Positions 17,158-25,625 of a stretch of DNA of 64,000 bases are shown in pieces. The position numbers and the translations under genes are program-made. The notes under the pieces were generated by a model. It did no database searches. It had not been told where the DNA came from and saw only the letters and a list, made by a program, of their open reading frames with translations. This DNA comes from Bradyrhizobium guangxiense (GTDB lineage: Bacteria; Pseudomonadota; Alphaproteobacteria; Rhizobiales; Xanthobacteraceae). Location: positions 6,974,501 to 7,038,500 of the forward strand of contig NZ_CP022219.1 of the NCBI RefSeq assembly GCF_004114915.1, written 5' to 3'. Numbering within the stretch: the stretch's first letter is position 1; every line of letters starts with the position of its first letter.

Positions 17158-18270
17158 ATGGCGACCCACAAACTGCTGCTGCTTCCCGGCGACGGTATCG
17201 GCCCCGAGGTGATGGGCGAGGTGAAGCGGCTGATCGACTGGCTCAATTCGGCCGGGATCGCCAGGTTCGAGACGGACACCGGCCTCGTCGGCGGCTCCGC
17301 CTATGACGCCCACAAGGTCTCGATCTCGGAAGGAGACATGGCCAAGGCCAAGGACGCTGACGCCGTGATCTTCGGCGCGGTCGGCGGCCCGAAGTGGGAT
17401 GCCGTGCCTTACGAGGTGCGCCCCGAAGCCGGCCTGCTGCGCCTGCGCAAGGATCTCGCCCTGTTCGCCAACCTCCGTCCCGCCGTGTGCTATCCGGCGC
17501 TGGCCGATGCCTCCAGCCTGAAGCGCGAGGCGGTCGAAGGCCTCGACATCATGATCGTGCGCGAGCTCACCGGCGGCGTCTATTTCGGCGAGCCCAAGAC
17601 CATCACCGACCTCGGTAACGGCCAGAAGCGCGCCATCGACACCCAGGTCTACGACACCTATGAGATCGAGCGCATCGGTCGCGTCGCCTTCGAGCTTGCC
17701 AGGAAGCGCAAGAACAAGGTGACGTCGATGGAGAAGCGCAACGTCATGAAGTCGGGCGTGCTCTGGAACGAGGTCATGACGGAGGTCCACAAGCGCGAAT
17801 ACCCCGACGTCACGCTCGAGCATCAGCTCGCCGATTCCGGCGGCATGATGCTGGTGAAATGGCCGAAGCAGTTCGACGTCATCGTCACCGACAATCTGTT
17901 CGGCGACATGCTGTCCGACATCGCGGCGATGCTGACCGGCTCGCTCGGCATGCTGCCCTCGGCCTCGCTCGGCGAGGGCGACGTCAAGACCGGGAAGCGC
18001 AAGGCGCTGTACGAGCCCGTGCACGGTTCGGCGCCTGACATCGCCGGCAAGGGCCTCGCCAATCCCATCGCGATGATCTCGTCCTTCGGCATGGCGCTGC
18101 GCTATTCCTTCGACATGGGCGATCTCGCCGACAAGGTTGACGCCGCGATCGCTGCGGTGCTCGCCAGCGGCCTGCGCACCGCCGACATCAAGTCGGAGGG
18201 CACCAAATCGGCGTCGACCACGCAGATGGGCGAAGCGATCCTGAAGGAATTGCAGAAGCTGCACGCATAA
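17158..18270 (+). CDS. leuB: 3-isopropylmalate dehydrogenase
   Basis: A 370-residue enzyme of leucine biosynthesis that oxidises and decarboxylates 3-isopropylmalate with NAD. It shows the N-terminal [12 protein letters not shown], the substrate-binding [29 protein letters not shown], and the C-terminal metal/cofactor region [14 protein letters not shown] followed by [19 protein letters not shown]. Length is normal. It is separated from leuC and leuD by more than 10 kb. Confidence 0.97.
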   Translation: MATHKLLLLPGDGIGPEVMGEVKRLIDWLNSAGIARFETDTGLVGGSAYDAHKVSISEGDMAKAKDADAVIFGAVGGPKWDAVPYEVRPEAGLLRLRKDLALFANLRPAVCYPALADASSLKREAVEGLDIMIVRELTGGVYFGEPKTITDLGNGQKRAIDTQVYDTYEIERIGRVAFELARKRKNKVTSMEKRNVMKSGVLWNEVMTEVHKREYPDVTLEHQLADSGGMMLVKWPKQFDVIVTDNLFGDMLSDIAAMLTGSLGMLPSASLGEGDVKTGKRKALYEPVHGSAPDIAGKGLANPIAMISSFGMALRYSFDMGDLADKVDAAIAAVLASGLRTADIKSEGTKSASTTQMGEAILKELQKLHA

Positions 18271-18280
18271 GGCTCATGTT

Positions 18281-18380
18281 GTCATTCCGGGATGGTCCGA
18301 AGGACCAGACCCGGAATCTCGAGATTCTCAGGTGCGCAATTGCGCACCGGGGTTCGGCTCTTCGAGCCCCCCGGAATGAC
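18281..18380. repeat. family A palindromic intergenic repeat
   Basis: It runs from GTCATTCCGGGATGGTCCGA to CCCCCCGGAATGAC. The middle part GGAATCTCGAGATTC is itself palindromic and recurs in the copy at 31848. It occupies most of the gap between leuB and the hexapeptide transferase gene. Confidence 0.75.
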
Positions 18381-18420
18381 AGGCGACCAATTTCGCCGCG
18401 ATTTCGATCGGAGCTCCCTC

Positions 18421-19059
18421 ATGGATGCCGCACCCCGCCCCAAGATCGCGGAAACCATCATCCATGAAACGGTGCGCCGGCGCGAGGCGCAGATCGGGCG
18501 GCGCTGCGAGATCCTCGCGGGCACGCGCATCGAATATGCCTCGCTCGGCGACTACTCCTATCTCGGCGAGAATTGCGATGTGGCCGACGCCGTGATCGGC
18601 AAGTTCACGGCCATCGCCAATTCGGTGCGGATCGGCGCGCCGAATCATCCGATGGGCCGGCCGTCCCAGCATCGCTTCACCTATTGCCCCGAATATTACG
18701 AGGCCAGCGCGACGCGCGACCGCGATTTCTTCGCAGGCCGCCGCGGCGACCGCGTTGTCGTCGGCAACGATGTCTGGATCGGCCACGCCGCCATCCTGCT
18801 CCCGGGCGTGAACGTCGGCGACGGTGCGGTGATTGCCGCCGGCGCTGTCGTCAGCCGCGACGTCGCACCCTACACCATCGTCGGCGGCGTTCCCGCCCGT
18901 CCCATCCGCAAGCGCTTCTCTGATGCCGTCGCCGAGAGCCTGCGCCGCATCGCCTGGTGGGATTGGCCGGATGAACTGATCTTTGAGCGCCTCGGCGATT
19001 TCCGCTCCGAGGCGATCGAGGAGTTTTGCCGGCGCTACGATCCGGCGGCGAATGCGTGA
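18421..19059 (+). CDS. left-handed beta-helix (hexapeptide repeat) acyltransferase
   Basis: A 212-residue transferase built from hexapeptide repeats, visible as spaced I/V-G-x motifs from about residue 30 to 155 (for example [20 protein letters not shown]). The insert [14 protein letters not shown] and the C-terminal WWDWP segment resemble the phosphonate-cluster hexapeptide transferase family, related to chloramphenicol acetyltransferase XAT enzymes. No phn genes are nearby, so the acceptor is unknown. GGAG lies a few bases before the ATG; the frame extends upstream into the repeat, which I exclude. Confidence 0.82.
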   Translation: MDAAPRPKIAETIIHETVRRREAQIGRRCEILAGTRIEYASLGDYSYLGENCDVADAVIGKFTAIANSVRIGAPNHPMGRPSQHRFTYCPEYYEASATRDRDFFAGRRGDRVVVGNDVWIGHAAILLPGVNVGDGAVIAAGAVVSRDVAPYTIVGGVPARPIRKRFSDAVAESLRRIAWWDWPDELIFERLGDFRSEAIEEFCRRYDPAANA

Positions 19060-19080
19060 GGCGGATGCATCTGGCGAAAC

Positions 19081-19110
19081 AAAAAAGGCCGGGCGCGAGC
19101 CCGGCCTTTT
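19081..19110. terminator. bidirectional rho-independent terminator
   Basis: GGCCGGGC pairs with GCCCGGCC around GCGA, with six As before and four Ts after the stem. It serves both the plus-strand transferase and the convergent minus-strand gene ending at 19132. Confidence 0.88.
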
Positions 19111-19131
19111 GATTCGGAAAAAACCGTCCGC

Positions 19132-19524
19132 TCAGTAGAGCGGGAAATTCTGCGGATAGCCGCCGACGTCCTGCGGCGGCGAGAGCGGCTGGCGATCGAT
19201 CGGGCGGTTGAGGTTTTCGCGGGCGAACGACGGATAGCCCACCGCCGGCGGGAAGGCGTAATCGCTGAACTTGCGGTCGCCCGGATTGACCTCGGTGCCG
19301 CCGTCGAGCCAGGAGCGCTTGCTGACATAGATGCGGGTGCGGCCCTGCTGGTAGACGGCGTTGGGACCGCTCGGGCCATAATAGTGCCGGCCGCGCTCGT
19401 CATAGCGCTGCTTGGTCTTGGTATCGGCCGCAGCCGGCGTCGCCAAACCAATGGCGGAGGACATGGCAATCACGGCGCCCGCTGCAAACAAGGTCGCCAA
19501 TTTGACAGAGAATTTCGAGCTCAT
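19132..19524 (-). CDS. small exported hypothetical protein
   Basis: A 130-residue protein with a Sec signal peptide (hydrophobic stretch LATLFAAGAVIAMSS, cleavage after PAAA near residue 33). The mature part is rich in Tyr, Pro, Arg and Asn and has no recognised domain. I start at the ATG of MSSKF, preceded by AGGGGACG; an in-frame start 13 codons upstream is less likely. It is unrecognised beyond being a conserved-looking exported protein. Confidence 0.65.
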   Translation of the reverse strand: MSSKFSVKLATLFAAGAVIAMSSAIGLATPAAADTKTKQRYDERGRHYYGPSGPNAVYQQGRTRIYVSKRSWLDGGTEVNPGDRKFSDYAFPPAVGYPSFARENLNRPIDRQPLSPPQDVGGYPQNFPLY

Positions 19525-19694
19525 CACGTCCCCTTCAGGCGGCGCACCGCCAGTCGATTTCACCCCATACTAGCCCGGCGGGGGCGGCCGCAACTAGGTC
19601 TATTGGGTCACACCAGCTCGGAATAATCGGGCGCGCCGGCAAAAGTTGCATCAATACCAGCCACTTGAGCTTGATGCAGAATCCTTGATGCAGG

Positions 19695-20486
19695 TCAAAG
19701 CGTCCCGCGCAATTGCGCGTTCGCGGAGCCCAGCAGCCAGTCCGGCGAGCCCGCAAGGTCGCAAGCACGGCGCTTCCGCTCGGCATGCGCGAACAGGTCG
19801 GCCAGCTTCGGCTCGTTGCCCGAGGTCAACAGCGTCAGCCGGTTCAGCGTGCAGGCAATCGCCGCGCGCTGGGCGGGCAGGGTATCGCCCTGGCAGGAGA
19901 AGCCGGAGATCTGCAAGCCCGGCTCCTCGTTGCGCTTGAGGTAGCCGAGGCAGGACGGCGTCCCGGTCAGGCCGATCGGCCGGAACAGGGCCACGGGGCC
20001 GAATTTCGTGTCGATCAGGCCGGCCTGCTCGAGCGGCGTATCTGTCCGCAGGCCCATCTGGGCGGCGAGGCCCGCGGCCGCCGGACGGGTCACGTCGAAT
20101 TCGCCGCCCTCCCGGTAAATCTCTAGTTCCGCCAGTGGCTTTTCCGCTTCGCTCGCCCAGCGCATGACGTCCCGGCGGCCGCCTTCGGGATGCCGAAGGA
20201 TGGTGTAAGAGGCTGTTTTTTCTGACGAATCAAGGCGGCTGAGGGCGAAGGCCGGATGCGAGCGGTCGGCCACGCTCCAGCCCGGCTTCGGCGCCGGCTC
20301 ATCGTCGCGCAGATCGGGCAGCTGGCCCAGCGCCGCAAGGCCAAGGATGGACAGCAGCGCGAGCGCCCCCACATAGGCGAACAGGCGCGCCAGCATGCCG
20401 ACGACCTCGTCGGCGAAGGCTGCAAGCGCCAGATGGAGACGGGTCCGGGTCGAGATGGCGGCCGTGCTGGCCTCAGGCGACTGCAT
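19695..20486 (-). CDS. membrane-anchored hypothetical protein
   Basis: A 263-residue protein with one N-terminal membrane helix (about residues 34-55) and a soluble region, probably periplasmic, of about 200 residues. Two to four cysteines in the mature part (SCLGYL, FSCQGD, ACTLN, RACDLAG) could form disulfides. I do not recognise a family. AAGG precedes the ATG. It is divergent from asd across 116 bp. Confidence 0.65.
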   Translation of the reverse strand: MQSPEASTAAISTRTRLHLALAAFADEVVGMLARLFAYVGALALLSILGLAALGQLPDLRDDEPAPKPGWSVADRSHPAFALSRLDSSEKTASYTILRHPEGGRRDVMRWASEAEKPLAELEIYREGGEFDVTRPAAAGLAAQMGLRTDTPLEQAGLIDTKFGPVALFRPIGLTGTPSCLGYLKRNEEPGLQISGFSCQGDTLPAQRAAIACTLNRLTLLTSGNEPKLADLFAHAERKRRACDLAGSPDWLLGSANAQLRGTL

Positions 20487-20602
20487 CCACGGCCTTCAGG
20501 CGGGGTCCAACGTTGTCTTGAGGCCGGTTCTCGCATAGAAGCGCTGCTCTTCCTGTTTAAGCGTCAGCTTCAGGAACGGGCTTTTTCATCGGAGAGTGAA
20601 CG

Positions 20603-21637
20603 ATGGGTTACAAAGTCGCAGTCGTCGGCGCGACCGGCAATGTCGGACGGGAAATGCTCAACATCCTCGATGAGCGCAAATTCCCCGCGGACGAGGTCGT
20701 GGCGCTGGCCTCACGCCGCAGCGTCGGCGTCGAGGTCTCCTATGGCGACCGGACCCTGAAGGTCAAAGCGCTCGAGCATTACGATTTCTCCGACGTCGAC
20801 ATCTGCCTGATGTCGGCGGGCGGGTCGGTGTCGAAGGAATGGTCGCCGAAGATCGGCGCCGCCGGCGCTGTGGTGATCGACAACTCCTCGGCTTGGCGCA
20901 TGGATCCGGACGTGCCGCTGATCGTGCCGGAGGTGAATGCGGCTGCGACCGAAGGCTTCAAGAAGAAGAACATCATCGCCAACCCGAACTGCTCGACCGC
21001 GCAGCTCGTGGTCGCGCTGAAGCCCTTGCACGACAAGGCGACGATCAAGCGCGTCGTGGTCTCGACCTATCAATCGGTGTCGGGCGCCGGCAAGGACGCT
21101 ATGGACGAATTGTTCTCGCAGACCAAGGCCGTCTACACCAATGACGAGCTGGTCGCGAAGAAATTCCCCAAGCGCATCGCCTTCAACGTCATCCCCCACA
21201 TCGACGTCTTCATGGAAGACGGCTTCACCAAGGAAGAGTGGAAGATGATGGCGGAGACCAAGAAGATTCTTGATCCCAAGATCAAGCTCACCGCCACCTG
21301 CGTGCGCGTGCCCGTGTTCGTCGGCCACTCCGAGGCCGTCAACATCGAGTTCGAGAATCCGATCACCGCCGATGAAGCGCGCGAGATCCTGCGCAAGGCG
21401 CCCGGCTGCCTCGTCATCGACAAGCAGGAGCCCGGCGGCTACGCCACGCCGTACGAGGCGGCCGGCGAGGACGCGACTTACATCAGCCGCATCCGCGAGG
21501 ACGCGACGGTGGAGAACGGTCTCGTGCTGTGGTGCGTGTCCGACAATCTGCGCAAGGGCGCCGCGCTGAACGCGATCCAGATCGCGGAAGTGCTGATCAA
21601 CCGCAAGCTGATCAGCGCGAAGAAGCAGGCGGCCTAA
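20603..21637 (+). CDS. asd: aspartate-semialdehyde dehydrogenase
   Basis: A 344-residue enzyme that reduces aspartyl phosphate to aspartate semialdehyde for lysine, threonine, methionine and cell-wall diaminopimelate. The NADP-binding VVGATGNVGREML is at the N-terminus, the catalytic Cys is in ANPNCSTAQLV (about 132), and RVPVFVGHSEAVNIEF holds the catalytic His. Length is normal. GAGAGTGAACG precedes the ATG. With dapF at 41.8 kb it supplies diaminopimelate. Confidence 0.97.
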   Translation: MGYKVAVVGATGNVGREMLNILDERKFPADEVVALASRRSVGVEVSYGDRTLKVKALEHYDFSDVDICLMSAGGSVSKEWSPKIGAAGAVVIDNSSAWRMDPDVPLIVPEVNAAATEGFKKKNIIANPNCSTAQLVVALKPLHDKATIKRVVVSTYQSVSGAGKDAMDELFSQTKAVYTNDELVAKKFPKRIAFNVIPHIDVFMEDGFTKEEWKMMAETKKILDPKIKLTATCVRVPVFVGHSEAVNIEFENPITADEAREILRKAPGCLVIDKQEPGGYATPYEAAGEDATYISRIREDATVENGLVLWCVSDNLRKGAALNAIQIAEVLINRKLISAKKQAA

Positions 21638-21654
21638 GCTCCGTCCACTCCCTC

Positions 21655-21809
21655 GTCGTCCCGGACAAGCGCGCAAAAAGCGCGCGCCGATCCGGGACCC
21701 ATAACCACAGGACGTGGTTTGGCGCCAGGCCGGCAACTCCGAGTCTTCGCAAAACGACTGCTGCGGCGTATGGGTCCCGGATCTGCGCTTGCGCTTGTCC
21801 GGGACGACG
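21655..21809. repeat. family A composite palindromic repeat with CCATAACCACAG arm
   Basis: GTCGTCCCGGACAAGCGC and GCGCTTGTCCGGGACGAC are inverted ends, and GGGACCCATAACCACAGGAC inside is shared with the copies at 13184 and 35382. It lies between the convergent asd and carbonic anhydrase genes. Confidence 0.8.
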
Positions 21810-21841
21810 ATCTCGTTTGACGAGAGAGTTTGCGAAATCGC

Positions 21842-22486
21842 CTACGCCACGCTTTGCGCGTTCTTGAATTCCTTCGCGACCTTGTCCAGCACGAACAGCG
21901 ATCCCTCCGCGACGCCGAAATAGGCGCCGTGGGTCTGCATCTGGCCGCTCTCCACGGCCTTGCGCACGAACGGGAACGTCATCAGGTTCTCCAGGCTGCG
22001 GAACACCGCGGCCTTCTCGATGCGCTCGACGAATTGCGCCATGGTCTCGTGGTCGCGCTGCTCGACCACTTCGCCCGGCTTGATGAACATCTGCATCCAT
22101 TTGCCGATGAAGTCGCCGGGCGTGAGTGGCTCGATCTTGTCGACGAAGGCGCGGATGCCGCCGCATTGGGCGTGGCCGAGCACGACGATGTGCTTCACCT
22201 TCAACACCGTCACCGCATATTCCAGCGCCGCCGACACGCCATGGGCGTTCTCGTCGGGCTGATAGGTCGGTACCAGATTGGCGATGTTGCGGACCACGAA
22301 CAGTTCGCCCGGGCCGACGTCGAAGATCACCTCGGGCGAGACGCGGCTGTCGCAACAGCCGATCACCATCACTTCCGGCGACTGTCCCTTCACCGACAGC
22401 TCGCGATAGCGGTTCTGCTCGGTCGGCAGCCGCTGGGTGGCGAAGGCCTTGTAGCCTTCCAGCAAATGCTTCGGGAATGTCATCAT
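21842..22486 (-). CDS. beta-class carbonic anhydrase
   Basis: A 214-residue zinc enzyme that interconverts CO2 and bicarbonate. Zinc ligands and the catalytic dyad are visible in VIGCCDSRVSPE (Cys and Asp-Arg pair) and VLGHAQCGGIRAF (His and Cys). VVRNIANLVP is the usual following motif. Two adjacent ATGs (22486, 22483) are possible starts; the 19-codon upstream extension is rejected as unlike the family. It is divergent from the CoA-ester lyase gene across 112 bp. Confidence 0.93.
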   Translation of the reverse strand: MMTFPKHLLEGYKAFATQRLPTEQNRYRELSVKGQSPEVMVIGCCDSRVSPEVIFDVGPGELFVVRNIANLVPTYQPDENAHGVSAALEYAVTVLKVKHIVVLGHAQCGGIRAFVDKIEPLTPGDFIGKWMQMFIKPGEVVEQRDHETMAQFVERIEKAAVFRSLENLMTFPFVRKAVESGQMQTHGAYFGVAEGSLFVLDKVAKEFKNAQSVA

Positions 22487-22598
22487 GCCTATGCCTAACC
22501 ATATACCGCAGGGTCGAACAAGCCTTTCGAACGGGCAGGCCAAGTGCTATCGGCTTCGGTCAGAAGAGAGAGACGAGGAAACCGGAAGGAACGCCCGC

Positions 22599-23480
22599 AT
22601 GACCCGTCCGCGCCGCAGCCATCTGTTCATGCCCGGCTCCAACCCTCGTGCGCTGGAGAAAGCGCGCAATCTCCCCGCCGACGGCCTGATCCTGGACCTG
22701 GAGGATTCCGTTGCGCCCGAGGCCAAGGCGCTGGCGCGTGACGGAATTGCCGCGGCGATTGCCGCCAAGGGCTTTGGCAGGCGCGAGATCTTGATCCGCA
22801 CCAATGGTCTCGACACGCCCTGGTGGGCGGATGACGTCGCCATGGCGGCCAAGGCTTCGCCCGATGGCATCCTGGTTCCAAAAGTTTCAAGCATCGAAGA
22901 TCTCGACGCGATCGGCCGCCGCCTCGCCGAGCTCGGCGCAGCGCCGACGGTGAAGGTCTGGGCCATGATCGAGACCGCGCGCGCCGTGCTGCATGCCGAG
23001 GAGCTGGCTGCGGCGGGCCGCGATCCCGGGACGCGCCTGTCCGGTTTCGTGTTCGGCCCGAACGACATCTCGCGTGAGACGCGGATCCGGATGTTGCCGG
23101 GGCGCGCCGCCATGATCCCGATGATCACCCATTGCATCCTGGCGGCGCGCGCCCATGGCCTCGAAATCCTCGACGGTCCCTATAGCGACATCGCCAATTC
23201 CGACGGCTTCGCCACCGAATGCGCGCAAGGCCGCGACCTCGGCTTCGACGGCAAGACGCTGATCCATCCCTCGCAGATCGAAGCCTGCAACGCGATCTTC
23301 ACGCCGCCGGAAGAGGACGTCGCGCGCGCACGAAAGATCATCGCAGCGTTCGAGCTGCCGGAGAACGCCTCGCGCGGCGCGATCCGCCTCGATGGTGCGA
23401 TGGTCGAGCGCCTGCATGCCGACATGGCCCGGCGCACGATCGCCATCGCGGATGCGATCGCTGCGATGGGGAAGGGCTGA
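22599..23480 (+). CDS. HpcH/HpaI-type CoA ester lyase (citrate lyase beta-like)
   Basis: A 293-residue TIM-barrel lyase of the CitE-like family. RRSHLFMPGSNPRALEKA is the N-terminal signature, DLEDSVAPEAK carries metal-site acids, and DGKTLIHPSQIEACNAIFTP the C-terminal one. Members cleave or form (S)-malyl-, citramalyl- or beta-methylmalyl-CoA; the substrate here is not determined. The ATG at 22599 has GGAAGGA upstream; the longer frame is discarded. It forms an operon with the HAD phosphatase three bases downstream. Confidence 0.88.
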   Translation: MTRPRRSHLFMPGSNPRALEKARNLPADGLILDLEDSVAPEAKALARDGIAAAIAAKGFGRREILIRTNGLDTPWWADDVAMAAKASPDGILVPKVSSIEDLDAIGRRLAELGAAPTVKVWAMIETARAVLHAEELAAAGRDPGTRLSGFVFGPNDISRETRIRMLPGRAAMIPMITHCILAARAHGLEILDGPYSDIANSDGFATECAQGRDLGFDGKTLIHPSQIEACNAIFTPPEEDVARARKIIAAFELPENASRGAIRLDGAMVERLHADMARRTIAIADAIAAMGKG

Positions 23481-23483
23481 GGC

Positions 23484-24140
23484 GTGCGCTCCCGTTCCGT
23501 CCTGCTCGATCTCGACGGAACGCTGGTGGATTCCCGGCCGGGCATCGTCGCGAGCTGCTCGGCCGCATTGCGGGCGCTCGGACATGATCCCGACGATGCG
23601 CCCGAGATACCAGTCGGGCCACCGCTCGAAGACATCTTGCAGATCTTGCTGGCGGCGTATGGCGACGATCGAATCGATCAAGCCGCCGTGGCCTATCGCG
23701 AGCACTACGGCCAGGCCGGCCTGCTCGGAAGCGAGCTTTATCCCGGAATCGGCGCAGCGATCGAGGACATGCGGCGCGCCGGATTGCGGATCTATCTCGC
23801 CACCTCGAAGCGCCAGGTTTTCGCGCAACGAATTTTGCAGAACCTGAATCTGGCCGAGTTTTTCGATGGCATCTACGGCTCAAGGCCGGGCGGCAGCCTG
23901 GATCACAAGCCGGAGCTGCTCGCCCATATCCTGTCCGATCAGGACATCTCCGCCGCGCACAGCCTCATGGTCGGCGATCGGCGTCACGACATCGTCGGTG
24001 CTCACGCCGTCGAGATGCGCAGCCTCGGCGTGCTCTGGGGCTATGGCAGCCGGGATGAGCTGGAGACGGCAGGCGCAGATCAGTTGGTCGAACAGCCCAT
24101 TGATCTCGCGCGCGCGGTTCTGTCGATGATCCCCGGCTAG
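23484..24140 (+). CDS. HAD family hydrolase (phosphoglycolate phosphatase-like)
   Basis: A 218-residue HAD phosphatase with a GTG start three bases after the lyase stop. Motif I is LLDLDGTLVDS (8-18), motif II is LATSKRQVF (about 108), the motif III Lys is in DHKPELL, and motif IV is MVGDRRHDIVGAHA (about 165). The helical cap between motifs I and II makes it a Gph-like subfamily member. Its partner gene suggests a role in 2- to 4-carbon acid metabolism (inference). Confidence 0.87.
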   Translation: MRSRSVLLDLDGTLVDSRPGIVASCSAALRALGHDPDDAPEIPVGPPLEDILQILLAAYGDDRIDQAAVAYREHYGQAGLLGSELYPGIGAAIEDMRRAGLRIYLATSKRQVFAQRILQNLNLAEFFDGIYGSRPGGSLDHKPELLAHILSDQDISAAHSLMVGDRRHDIVGAHAVEMRSLGVLWGYGSRDELETAGADQLVEQPIDLARAVLSMIPG

Positions 24141-24194
24141 GTTCGGTCCACGGTGCGTCGGCGCGGGGAATACGATGGGAGTTGCGTGGCCGCC

Positions 24195-25166
24195 TTACTG
24201 CCTTCGTCTCGCATTCTTCAAAGTCTCGGAGGGCAGCTCGCCGATGGCGAGACGATATTCGGATGCGAAACGTCCGAGATTTCGAAAGCCGCATTTGAAC
24301 GCCACAGCAAGCACGCTGGTTTGCGCATCAGGCCGTCGCAACAGCTCTGCCGCGCGATAGAGCCGGACGCGCCGCGCGAACTGGCCCGGTGATCCCCGTC
24401 CGGACTCGGAGAACTCCCGGAATACCGTCCGCACGCTCACATTGGCGACCTCCGCGATCCTTTCGAGGTCGAGCGGTTCGTCCCAATGGGCCTCGATATA
24501 GGATTCCACGATGTCGACCACGGCCCGGTGGGCGCGCGGCGCGGAGCGCTGCAGCCGGTCAGAGAAGTTGTGCCGATGCGCCAAAAGAATCCGGACCATC
24601 AGCGCCCGCTCGAGTTCGGCGATGGCGATGGGCGAGTAATCCTGCCCGAATCTTTCCAGCTCCTCGGCAAATCTGAAAACGTCATGCCGGACCTGCTTCA
24701 TCACCAAGGGGTCGGCTTCGTCCGAGGCGAAGCGCAAGGTCACGCCGCAATCGTCGCCGAGCAGGTTGTTCAACAAGCGCGTGATGGCCGGGACATCTAT
24801 CCTCAACACCAATTGGCGGTAGCCCGGCGCGAAGTCGAGATCCAGCCTGGCGTCTCCGGAGATGATCGGACGCCAGGCCTCGAGAGGCCGGCTGTTCCCC
24901 TGGGTCTTGAAGCCCGCCGTGCCCTGGATGGAGAAGAACTGGCGGAGAATCTGCGATTCAGGGAAGGACAGCGATGCCGCGCCATCATAGGCGCAGAACG
25001 CGAGGCCGATGGAATTCAGGCGAGCAAAATTGGCCTGGATGCCGAATTCGTGGCCGCGCTTGCCAAACCGATCGGCACCATAGGCCGAGAACAGGCGGTC
25101 GCGCGCAAACTCGCTGTCGCGCGACCGTAGCAAAGGATAGCGGTCAAGGTATGAAACGGCGCCCAA
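24195..25166 (-). CDS. AraC family transcriptional regulator
   Basis: A 323-residue regulator. Residues about 1-200 form an AraC-binding-like cupin region, and residues about 215-320 carry two HTH motifs (LDLERIAEVANVSVRTVFREF and TSVLAVAFKCGFRNLGRFASEY), the classic AraC/XylS pair. It ends close to the convergent HAD gene, and its effector is unknown. It could control the HAD/lyase operon or a distant target; the sequence does not say. Confidence 0.88.
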   Translation of the reverse strand: MGAVSYLDRYPLLRSRDSEFARDRLFSAYGADRFGKRGHEFGIQANFARLNSIGLAFCAYDGAASLSFPESQILRQFFSIQGTAGFKTQGNSRPLEAWRPIISGDARLDLDFAPGYRQLVLRIDVPAITRLLNNLLGDDCGVTLRFASDEADPLVMKQVRHDVFRFAEELERFGQDYSPIAIAELERALMVRILLAHRHNFSDRLQRSAPRAHRAVVDIVESYIEAHWDEPLDLERIAEVANVSVRTVFREFSESGRGSPGQFARRVRLYRAAELLRRPDAQTSVLAVAFKCGFRNLGRFASEYRLAIGELPSETLKNARRRQ

Positions 25167-25625
25167 ATCAGGATCCTCAAAACGCTCAAGCTACTGAATC
25201 GGAATCGCAGCGCTACCAATTGGAGATTGCACGGAATAGCCAATGGGCGAGATTGATCCGTTGCCAGCGAGAGGGCCGTCGCTTGCTCGTCCTGCGACAA
25301 ATTGTCGGGACGTTCGATGCAAGATCATTTCGTTTCATTCGCAGAGTCGAGGTTTTGCCGAATACCGATAGCGAATTTAGCGAGACCTTCGCAGTTCGTC
25401 GCCGATGGCGCGGTCAAGGTGGCCGTGTGTCGCTGTCGGGTTAATCGCCCTGGCAAAAAGCGGCCATTGTGTCTGCGATCGGACAAATATTCTGATAATT
25501 CGATTCAGATATCTGCTTCATTCGCAAGAACGGCGGTCGAGCGAAAATGCTCCGCCGCGACAGGATGAATGGTTAAGGCCGGTTCGCTGTGCTGCGGACT
25601 GAGCGTCAATTTCGGAGCAAGACGA
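25167..25625. other. divergent intergenic region, AraC regulator / chemoreceptor
   Basis: This 459-bp region is less GC-rich than its surroundings. Possible chemoreceptor promoter elements lie around TTGTGT and TATTCT near 25468-25495, and AT-rich TATTCTGATAATTCG follows. I see no gene with a ribosome site and no repeat family member here. Confidence 0.4.
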
